From: Microcaldota archaeon
GTDB lineage: Archaea; Micrarchaeota; Micrarchaeia; Micrarchaeales; CABMGC01
DNA length: 45,126 nucleotides
Reading direction: 5' to 3'
Assembly (NCBI GenBank): GCA_021848065.1
Contig: JAJZNA010000025.1
Span: 1 to 45,126, forward strand
Position 1 is the first letter of the stretch. Each line of letters begins with the position of its first letter. Both the position numbers and the translations under genes were made by a program. The notes under the pieces are model-generated. The model had not been told where the DNA came from, made no database searches, and worked only from the letters and a program-made list of their open reading frames with translations. This document shows, piece by piece, positions 37,841-45,126 of the stretch.

Positions 37841-39088
37841 ATGGCCTCCGATGGAAGGGTAGGACAGAAGGATGAGAGGATACTTGTCCTTGCCATAGAC
37901 ATAGACAATGACCTTTACAGGAAGACAAAGATAGCCGGGCCCTTGATAGGCAGGGCGCAGAACATCAACGGCGCACAGCAGTTAGCCCTGGCAGACCCTG
38001 AGGACCCGGACGCAAACACAATGTTCTACGCAGTAAAGTTCTACGACAGGCTGAAGAAGGATGGATACATAGTCACCATAGCTACGATTACAGGCTCGGA
38101 GTCCGAAGGCTATGACGCAGACAGGGAGGTGGCAAGCCAGCTCTCCCTCGTCCTTGAATCGAACAAGTGCGATGCGTGCGTCCTCATCAGCGATGGGGCG
38201 AGCGACAAGAGAGTGCTGCCGATAGTCCAATCCAGGATAAAGATAAACAGCGTGCAGGTAGTCACGCTCAAGCAGGCCGAGAGCCTTGAGAATACATACT
38301 TCACGGTGCTTGAGAAGCTCAAGGAGCCGCACTACGCCCGCATAATATTCGGACTGCCTGCAGTCTTGCTGCTTCTCTTTGCTATAAGCTACGCCATAGG
38401 CACGGGGTGGGTGCTCCCAGTAGGCCTCATAGGATTTTACCTGCTGGTGAAGGGATTCGGATTCGAAGAGACATTCATAAGCTCGTTCAGGAGCTTCAGC
38501 TTCAGTGTTGACAAGATGAGCTTCGTATTCTATCTTGGGGCCCTTCTTTTCATAGTAATAGGACTGTTCATAAGCGTGGGCAACTACATCAGCGTTACAG
38601 GGGTGCAGGGCAACCAGGGGGCCGCAATTGCACAGGCCATAGAAGGCTTCCTCATAGTGCTGCCCATCATAGTGGCGCTTCTGCTGATAGGCAAGATAAT
38701 AGACGTAAGGCTCAACCACCAGGTATTCAAGACATTCAAGTACGGAGGGTACATGGGATCGGCCATAACTGTATGGATATTGCTTTACTCGCTTACCGCA
38801 TGGCTGGCCGGGCAGATATATTTCAGCCAGTTGCTCCTTTATACTATAATAGCGATAGCCATAGGCGTATCTGTATCGTATTTCACCACCTCGCTCAAGA
38901 GGCTGGTGCTTGCCTCAAGGAACCTAAAAGACAAGCAGGTGGTTAACGAGCTTGGCACAGCCATAGGGAGAGTGTCCAAAGTGGATGCGAAGAAGGGAAG
39001 GATACTGATAAACACCAGCTTCGGGAACCCGATAACGTACGGTGTTGACAGGATAACGGAGATATCTGACAGAGTGGTCATAAAATAG
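37841..39088 (+). CDS. DUF373 family archaeal membrane protein
   Basis: ILVLAIDIDNDLYRKTKIAGPLIGR, LADPEDPDANTMFYAVKFYD, CVLISDGASDKRVLPIVQSR; multiple TMs. Confidence 0.92.
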   Translation: MASDGRVGQKDERILVLAIDIDNDLYRKTKIAGPLIGRAQNINGAQQLALADPEDPDANTMFYAVKFYDRLKKDGYIVTIATITGSESEGYDADREVASQLSLVLESNKCDACVLISDGASDKRVLPIVQSRIKINSVQVVTLKQAESLENTYFTVLEKLKEPHYARIIFGLPAVLLLLFAISYAIGTGWVLPVGLIGFYLLVKGFGFEETFISSFRSFSFSVDKMSFVFYLGALLFIVIGLFISVGNYISVTGVQGNQGAAIAQAIEGFLIVLPIIVALLLIGKIIDVRLNHQVFKTFKYGGYMGSAITVWILLYSLTAWLAGQIYFSQLLLYTIIAIAIGVSVSYFTTSLKRLVLASRNLKDKQVVNELGTAIGRVSKVDAKKGRILINTSFGNPITYGVDRITEISDRVVIK

Positions 39089-39096
39089 GCGTTTTC

Positions 39097-39378
39097 TTGG
39101 ATGGGATATACAAGCTCAAGGTGCATGGGGGCAAGCTAGTGATAGTCAAGATAGGCTATTCGGACAGGATAGAGAGGATACAGATACTTGGCGACTTTTT
39201 CATTCATCCTGAAGAATCCCTTGGGCTCATAGAAGCATCCCTTGTCGGGCTGCCTGCGAGATCCACCAGGGAGAAGCTCTCAGGCGCTGTTAGGGAGGTC
39301 GCCGAGATGGAAGGCATAGAGATGATAGGCATAACGCCCGATGCCATAGCCGAAGCGGCGTTGCTGGCGATGGCATGA
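39097..39378 (+). CDS. lplB: Lipoate-protein ligase accessory/C-terminal domain protein (LplB of bipartite ligase)
   Basis: 93 aa; GGKLVIVKIGYSDRIERIQILGDFFIHPEESLGLIEASLVG; overlaps lplA start. Confidence 0.82.
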   Translation: MDGIYKLKVHGGKLVIVKIGYSDRIERIQILGDFFIHPEESLGLIEASLVGLPARSTREKLSGAVREVAEMEGIEMIGITPDAIAEAALLAMA

Positions 39379-40118
39379 CGTGGAGGATTGTGGGCATTGA
39401 AGAACACGATGCATACATGAACATGTCCATAGATGAGGCCATACTGGAGCATGTGAAGTCCGGAGTGGCCCAGCCTACGATAAGGTTCTACAGGTGGAGC
39501 CCGAGCGCGGTCTCCATAGGCAGGTTCCAGTCCATGCGCGATGAAGTGAATGTAGACAGGTGCGTGGAGCTAGGGGTCACTGCGGTGAGGAGGATAACTG
39601 GAGGAGGAGCGGTGTACCACGATTACTCCGGAGAGCTCACATACAGCGTGATAGCGCCGCAGTCCATGTTCCCTAAGGGCATACGGGAAAGCTACGAAGT
39701 GATATGTGGATGGATAATCAAAGGGTTGGGCAATGCTGGGATAGACGCAAGTTTCGCCCCCATAAACGACATAACAGCAGGAGGCAAGAAGATATCAGGC
39801 AATGCGCAGACCAGGAAGGACGGGGTGCTGCTGCAGCATGGCACAATACTATACAGCCTCGATGTATCCAGGATGTTCTCTGTGCTGAACGTTAGCGCCG
39901 AGAAGATATCCGACAAGATGATAAAGAGCGTGGAGGAGCGCGTTACATGCGTCCTCACGCAGAGGCAGATGAGCTATGATGCATTGTACTCAAACATGCT
40001 TAAAGGCTTCTGCGAGGGAAAGGAGTGGGAAGCTGGAAACCTGTCAGGCGATGAGCTTGATCGCGCGGCGCAGCTCAGGGGAACTTATTCTTCTGATGCA
40101 TGGAACTTTTACAGGTAA
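39375..40118 (+). CDS. lplA: Lipoate-protein ligase A catalytic subunit
   Basis: PTIRFYRWSPSAVSIGRFQ, VRRITGGGAVYHDYSGELTYSVI, GGKKISGNAQTRKDGVLLQHGTILYSLD. Confidence 0.95.
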   Translation: MTWRIVGIEEHDAYMNMSIDEAILEHVKSGVAQPTIRFYRWSPSAVSIGRFQSMRDEVNVDRCVELGVTAVRRITGGGAVYHDYSGELTYSVIAPQSMFPKGIRESYEVICGWIIKGLGNAGIDASFAPINDITAGGKKISGNAQTRKDGVLLQHGTILYSLDVSRMFSVLNVSAEKISDKMIKSVEERVTCVLTQRQMSYDALYSNMLKGFCEGKEWEAGNLSGDELDRAAQLRGTYSSDAWNFYR

Positions 40119-40121
40119 ACT

Positions 40122-40445
40122 GCCCACCCATAAATGGTGTGGGCTTTCATTGAGATGAACAGCATGGAACACCGTTCCACAAAATCTGAACAAATCGCAT
40201 CTGAAAGCTTTGAGAGTCGGTTTACAACGACTCCGCTATTGGAAATCGGGAGTATCACGGAATCAACTCCGCTCCAAGAGCGATTTTGCATGACCTGTTG
40301 CACTTTCGGATTTTACGCCGGCCAGGCAACCCCATATCCTGCATCCATATCCATACGGGATATTTCATCAGATTGTATATGTTTGCACAAATATTTAACA
40401 CTAATTACTCGACAATTCACCCCACCGCTAAATGGCGCGGGCTTC
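40122..40445. repeat. Interval bounded by two similar IS200/IS605-end-like hairpins
   Basis: CCCACCCATAAATGGTGTGGGCTTTC (from 40123) and CCCACCGCTAAATGGCGCGGGCTTCC (from about 40420) in the same orientation. Confidence 0.45.
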
Positions 40446-40503
40446 CTTGTCGGGATTAGGTGAGTTGGCCTTAAGGCGCCAGGCCGCTGCGCGCTGCTTA
40501 GGG

Positions 40504-41373
40504 TCAGGATCTTGATCTTACGATTGAACTTATGAAATACTCTCCGGCCTTATAGGAGCTCCTTACAAAAGGGCCAGATGCGGCGTACTTGAACCCCATT
40601 GAAATGGCAATATCCCTATAGCGGTCAAAGACCTCGGGCCGAATATAGTCGGCTACGGCGAGGTGATGGCCTGGAGGGCGAAGGTACTGCCCCATGGCAA
40701 TGAAGTCCACTCCTGAAGAGCGCAGGTCCCTTAGAGCAGCGGCAACCTCATCCTCCCTCTCGCCTATGCCCAGCATCATTGCGGATTTTGTGTATATGGA
40801 GCTGTCCATCTCCTTGAACTTCCCTAGGACCTCTAGGGACTGCCTGTAGTTTGCCCTCCTATCGCGCACGCTGCTTGACAGCCGCTCCACAGTCTCTATG
40901 TTATGCCCGATGACATCCGGATGGGAATCTGCTATCCTCCTTAGGCATTTATCATCGTTACCAAAATCAGGTATTAGGACTTCTACAAAGGTATTGGGGT
41001 TCTCCTTTTTTATTTCTGTTACGCACCTTGCGAAATGGGAAGAGCCTTGATCCGCAAGGTCGTCCCTGCACACCGAAGTGACCACTATGTACCCGAGCCC
41101 CCATTCCTTCACCAAGGCTGCGAGCTTCTCCGGCTCTTTGACATCTACAGCTGCACCCTTCGCCATCTTGCTTACGGCGCAGAACGTGCAGCCCCTGGTG
41201 CACATGTCGCCAAGGACCATGAATGTGGCTGTGCCTCCGGACCAGCATTCGCTCATGTTCGGGCACTTCGCCTCTACACAGACAGTATGCAGCCCCAGGC
41301 GGTTTATCGAGCCTTTTATAGATGCATATTTCTCAGTAGACGCCGGGCGTATGGCGAGCCATTCTGGAAGCAT
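40504..41373 (-). CDS. lipA: Lipoyl synthase (radical SAM)
   Basis: VEAKCPNMSECWSGGTATFMVLGDMCTRGCTFCAVSK, GLGYIVVTSVCRDDLADQGSSHFA, SAMMLGIGEREDE, GQYLRPPGHHLAV. Confidence 0.97.
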   Translation of the reverse strand: MLPEWLAIRPASTEKYASIKGSINRLGLHTVCVEAKCPNMSECWSGGTATFMVLGDMCTRGCTFCAVSKMAKGAAVDVKEPEKLAALVKEWGLGYIVVTSVCRDDLADQGSSHFARCVTEIKKENPNTFVEVLIPDFGNDDKCLRRIADSHPDVIGHNIETVERLSSSVRDRRANYRQSLEVLGKFKEMDSSIYTKSAMMLGIGEREDEVAAALRDLRSSGVDFIAMGQYLRPPGHHLAVADYIRPEVFDRYRDIAISMGFKYAASGPFVRSSYKAGEYFISSIVRSRS

Positions 41374-41430
41374 TGTGACACATTAGAATTATGGCTCGTT
41401 AAGTATAAATTATTTGTGCGCTGCGCCGCG

Positions 41431-41829
41431 TCATGGGGCGTCTTTGCCAGTATATTGCCCAGTATAGGCGTAATTGCCTAGTTTATCAGTAAGATATAGC
41501 CTAGCATAAGTTAACTCGCTGACGTCAGCGTCGGTCGCCTTGGCGTTTGGTACCGAAATGCGGATTTCAACTTGGCCATCCAGCATAACCACCGAGATTT
41601 CTGCATTTTTGTACGAGAGGTGTTGCTCAATGGTAGTGCGTACATTATCCACTTTAATTCCAAACAGCGGGCTTTCATCATCCATTCTTCTTAAGCACAT
41701 GATGTGAGTTGTCTGTTCAGCGCTGTCTCGCCTTAAGAGCAGAAGGTCCGGAGTAGCATAAATCACATTTGCATCGCGGTCTGGATTTCGCAAGGCTCTA
41801 GTTGCCAAATTATCACAATATGCCCTCAC
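41431..41829 (-). CDS. Hypothetical protein
   Basis: 132-aa ORF in otherwise unoccupied space; no recognised family. Confidence 0.5.
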   Translation of the reverse strand: MRAYCDNLATRALRNPDRDANVIYATPDLLLLRRDSAEQTTHIMCLRRMDDESPLFGIKVDNVRTTIEQHLSYKNAEISVVMLDGQVEIRISVPNAKATDADVSELTYARLYLTDKLGNYAYTGQYTGKDAP

Positions 41830-41937
41830 CTTGCCAGGTATATAAATCGCTTGATTTTTGACAATTTTGCCAAACTTCTTTGTTTATTAGTATACTGTGC
41901 AAATGTGCGTATGTGTATGAATGCGCCTGACTGGAAA

Positions 41938-42486
41938 TCAATGATGACGCAACTCCAGGAATCTCTTGAGCTTGTGCACAGCTATTCCCCGCATAGATAT
42001 TTTGGACTTCTCATCGGTAGTCATCTCCCCGAACGTCTTTTTATACCCCTTCGGTATGAATATGCTGTCCCATCTGAGATTGGCATTTCCGCGCGGGTGC
42101 AAAGCTATAGTACCGCGCACCCTTCCGGAGAATACTTTCACAATTTTGCCATCGCAGAATGCTATGCAGGTCTCGGCATATGCGTCCCTGCTCTTGTACC
42201 TGTCCATGAGCCTACATATGCCCTCGTGCCCGAGGCCCTCAACGAACCACTTGGCGAAGGCGCCTGGAAAACCATTCAGGGAGGCTATGTGTATTCCGGT
42301 GTCATCAACGACAACCGGCTTATTTACCTTTTTATATGCCTCCTTCACCTTCGCGGCGGCGACAGTGCGCACGGAAAGTGCCTGGAGCTCGTCGAGTTCC
42401 ACCTTAGCCATCTTTACCTTGAAACCTATGAGATGCGATAGCTCCATCGCCTTGTGCTTGTTTGAAGTGGCAAAGACTACGTCCAT
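41938..42486 (-). CDS. rdgB: XTP/dITP diphosphatase (Ham1/RdgB)
   Basis: MDVVFATSNKHKAMELSHLI, PVVVDDTGIHIASLNGFPGAFAKWFVE, FSGRVRGTIA, WDSIFIPKGYKKTFGEM. Confidence 0.95.
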   Translation of the reverse strand: MDVVFATSNKHKAMELSHLIGFKVKMAKVELDELQALSVRTVAAAKVKEAYKKVNKPVVVDDTGIHIASLNGFPGAFAKWFVEGLGHEGICRLMDRYKSRDAYAETCIAFCDGKIVKVFSGRVRGTIALHPRGNANLRWDSIFIPKGYKKTFGEMTTDEKSKISMRGIAVHKLKRFLELRHH

Positions 42487-42545
42487 AAAACAAGGTCGCA
42501 TTTAAAGTATTTATATGGAGATGACACAGATAGATGTGTGGTAAG

Positions 42546-42860
42546 ATGGACTTCTCGGAATACCAGAAAAAAGCTAAGAGCACTGCAATATATCCAAGCG
42601 CGTTCAGCATATACTATCCTGCACTGGGGCTGAGCGGAGAAGTTGGGGAGCTGAACAACAAGATAAAGAAGAGGATAAGGGACAATGCTGAACTAGACAA
42701 GGAGGACATGATGAAGGAGCTTGGCGACGTGCTCTGGTATACTGCCGCGCTGGCATCAGACCTTGGCATAGATCTCGAGGATGTGGCGCGCGTCAATGTG
42801 GAAAAGCTTGAAAGGAGGCTGAAGGAAAACAAGATAAGCGGCAGCGGAGACAATAGGTAA
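42546..42860 (+). CDS. MazG-like nucleotide pyrophosphohydrolase
   Basis: YYPALGLSGEVGELNNKIKKRIRD, EDMMKELGDVLWYTAALASDLGIDLEDVARVNVEKLERR. Confidence 0.92.
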   Translation: MDFSEYQKKAKSTAIYPSAFSIYYPALGLSGEVGELNNKIKKRIRDNAELDKEDMMKELGDVLWYTAALASDLGIDLEDVARVNVEKLERRLKENKISGSGDNR

Positions 42861-42877
42861 TGCCGCCAGCTGCTGGG

Positions 42878-43375
42878 TCAGGAGCTATGCCGCTTCTCGA
42901 GCATATCTGCCATTATGCTCCGTCCCTTGATCATGGAAAAAAGTGAGCTTATGTTCAGTACGGTATTCCCGCGGGTGTGTATGCCTAAGTTCTGCAGCAT
43001 TAATGCGTCCTGAGGGGATATGGGATTTATGGAGAGGCTGCCTGAACGTATGTGCCCTGCAGCATCGAAAATGCCTGCGAGATAAGCCGCGGACAGTTGG
43101 TCTGGCTTCTTGAATATATGGCTCTCCCTGGAGGATATGTTTGCGAGCCTCTTAGCCACTCTCGAATGGTAGAAGTAGGCGTGAATCCTGCCATCTGAAT
43201 GCTCAATGAATATCTTCTTTGGATCTATCTCCAGCACCTTAACTGCTATCTCTACGAACTTCTGCTCTATCTCCGGAACTGAGGTCTGCACACCTATGGC
43301 ATTCTTGCGGCTCTCACGGTTCTTAGATGACAATCCTGCAATGTAGCAAATATCCGGAGTCAGTCCTTTTTGCAT
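42878..43375 (-). CDS. LAGLIDADG-fold protein with degenerate motifs
   Basis: 165 aa; CYIAGLSSKNRES and YLAGIFDAAGHIRSGSLSI match the two-helix LAGLIDADG pattern, with acidic residue lost. Confidence 0.65.
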   Translation of the reverse strand: MQKGLTPDICYIAGLSSKNRESRKNAIGVQTSVPEIEQKFVEIAVKVLEIDPKKIFIEHSDGRIHAYFYHSRVAKRLANISSRESHIFKKPDQLSAAYLAGIFDAAGHIRSGSLSINPISPQDALMLQNLGIHTRGNTVLNISSLFSMIKGRSIMADMLEKRHSS

Positions 43376-43464
43376 GATATCACTTCTTGTTGCCTATCTG
43401 CACTTAGGATAGTGTTGGATGAAAAAGGTTAAAAGCAGTGCTGGGCGCACTGCGTTGCCCGTAG

Positions 43465-44127
43465 TCATACGTAATGCTTGTAGCCCAGTATGCAGTACTG
43501 GAGAACTGATGGCGGATAGTTCTTGGGTGCATTAGGGCATTGTGGGATGTATCTCAAGGATTGTATCTGAACCACCGTGCCAGGCGCAGGTGCGGCTATC
43601 ATCTTGTTGCAGCCCTTATCTATGCATATGCCCTCGTGTGCAGGGTTAGGGCTTGCGCCGGATTCATAGAAGAATACTATGCTCCCTTTGGTGACCTGGC
43701 TTTTCTTGGCGAACTTCTTGAGCTTTTTGTCGTGCCATTGCTCCCAAGTTGTCCTGGGGAGATGTATGCCTACCCGCTTGTATACGTACTGCACCAGTCC
43801 CGAGCAGTCGAAGCAGCTTGGGCTGCTTCCGCCCCAGCAGTAAGGCACGCCCAGATACTTACGGGCTATGGCCACTATCCTCTTGTCGCGTTTGTAAACG
43901 CTTATGGAAGAAGACGAAGACGAGGAAGGGGATGCAGTGTGGTTTGCCCGTATTGTAGAATTTTGATAGGATAATAAGGAGGTGTAATTTGCTATTGTCT
44001 GATTCGGTTTCAGCAGTGCGGCGGTTGCCATTGCGGAATATGATAATACCGAAACCAGAACCACTGCAAATACAAATGCGGCCATTGATGCGCGGCCATG
44101 GAACATGCCGAACTTGGTTACGTGCAT
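43465..44127 (-). CDS. Exported NlpC/P60 family cysteine peptidase
   Basis: N-terminal TM/signal; YLGVPYCWGGSSPSCFDCSGLVQYVYKRVGIHLPRTTWEQW...GSIVFFYESG...PAHEGICI. Confidence 0.9.
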   Translation of the reverse strand: MHVTKFGMFHGRASMAAFVFAVVLVSVLSYSAMATAALLKPNQTIANYTSLLSYQNSTIRANHTASPSSSSSSSISVYKRDKRIVAIARKYLGVPYCWGGSSPSCFDCSGLVQYVYKRVGIHLPRTTWEQWHDKKLKKFAKKSQVTKGSIVFFYESGASPNPAHEGICIDKGCNKMIAAPAPGTVVQIQSLRYIPQCPNAPKNYPPSVLQYCILGYKHYV

Positions 44128-44302
44128 GACAGAATTTCATGCATGTAGTCATACTTAAATCTTTTGAGGCAGTTACTGCAATATTTATCAGATTGCCTGA
44201 ATCAGGCAGGAAAAGAAAACGTGAAAGATGTAGTCTTGAGTTTTTATGCGGAAGAGGCTGCAACCAAAAGCATGATGCTTAATGCACACGTGAACATATT
44301 GT

Positions 44303-44320
44303 AAACTTCCTTAGAAGTTT
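44303..44320. repeat. Perfect hairpin directly 3' of 16S rRNA
   Basis: AAACTTC-CTTA-GAAGTTT. Confidence 0.6.
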
Positions 44321-45126
44321 GAGGTGATCTATCCACAGGTTCCCCTACGGATACCTTGTTATGCCTTAGCCCCCCTCACGGAACCTTAGTTCGAAAGCAT
44401 CACGAGGATGCTGCATCACTAAGGCCCCACTTGGATGACTTGGCAGGCGGTGTGTGCAAGGAGCGGGGACATATTCACCGCGCGTTGGTGACACGCGATT
44501 ACTAGGGATTCCAACTTCATGAGGGTGAGTTTCAACCCTCAATTCGGACCTGGACTGGCTTTGGGGGATTAGCGTCCCATTTCTGGGTAGCAACCCATTG
44601 TGCCAGCCTCTGTATGCCGCGTGTAGCCCTGGAGATTCGGGGCATACTGACGTACCGTCGCCCTCTCCTTCCTCCTACTTAAACGTAGGCGGTCTCGACA
44701 GAGTGCCTGACCCATCTCTGGACCAGTAGCAACTGTCAACGAGGATCTCGTTCGTTACCGGACTTAACCGGATAGTTCACACCACGAACTGACGATCGCC
44801 ATGCACCACCTCTCGGCTTGTCAGGTAAGATCTTTAGTCTGACCTTCACACTGCCGTCGCTCCAGGTAATGTTCCCGACGTTGAATTCAATTGAACCGTA
44901 GCATCCACCCCTTGTGTGCTCCCCCGCCAATTGCTTTAAGTTTCAATCTTGCGACCGTACTCCCCAGGCGGCAGACTTAACAGTTGTCCTACGGTACTGC
45001 ACTTATTCGTGATAAGTGCAACACCAGAGTCTGCATAATTTACTGCTAGGGCTACTCGGGTATCTAATCCGATTCGTTCTCCTAGCCTTCGTCACTCACC
45101 GTCGGATGTGTTCTGGTCAGGCGCCT
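44321..45126 (-). rRNA. rrs: 16S rRNA, 3' portion (5' part beyond window)
   Basis: Reverse complement contains GGATTAGATACCCG, AAACTTAAAGCAATTGGCGGGGGAGCAC, CCTTGCACACACCGCC, ATAACAAGGTATCCGTAGGGGAACCTGTGG, GATCACCTC. Confidence 0.98.

Noticed and set aside
37982-38719. 245-aa minus-strand ORF antisense to DUF373
   Set aside because: Fully embedded in a confident gene; no recognisable domain.
41966-42505. 179- and 196-aa plus-strand ORFs across rdgB
   Set aside because: Antisense to a confident Ham1/RdgB gene.
44366-44930. 75-aa and 64-aa ORFs in the right-edge region
   Set aside because: They lie within 16S rRNA.

Overview
The window is a gene-dense archaeal chromosome segment. Organism identity is inference: archaeal 16S rRNA, aRF1, a histone, and class III-signal proteins with an 'AQSAMEYLMTYGWAIL' N-terminus point to a DPANN/Micrarchaeota (ARMAN)-like lineage. 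I support about 40 protein genes, tRNA-Leu(UAG), an intron-containing tRNA-Ser(UGA), and the 3' ~806 nt of a 16S rRNA gene on the minus strand at the right edge. The left edge cuts the start of a TnpB (IS200/IS605 OrfB) gene that is absent from the ORF track. Most notable: (i) thiolase-DUF35-acyl carrier protein facing Pta-AckA-AcpS, an ACP-centred acyl/acetyl cluster that is unexpected in an archaeon; (ii) three tandem pilin-like surface proteins whose LamG domain looks circularly permuted and whose copies are sequence mosaics; (iii) paired, base-pair-preserving changes at near-universal decoding-site positions of 16S rRNA (1404-1497, 1406-1495), a central-pseudoknot change (917), and an altered anti-Shine-Dalgarno tail; (iv) a SelB/EF-Tu-like protein without a recognisable P-loop, coupled to a protein with an internal exact 42-bp repeat; (v) hairpins resembling IS200/IS605 ends around a short non-coding interval. 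No CRISPR array was seen. All homology calls come from motif recognition by eye; no searches were run.
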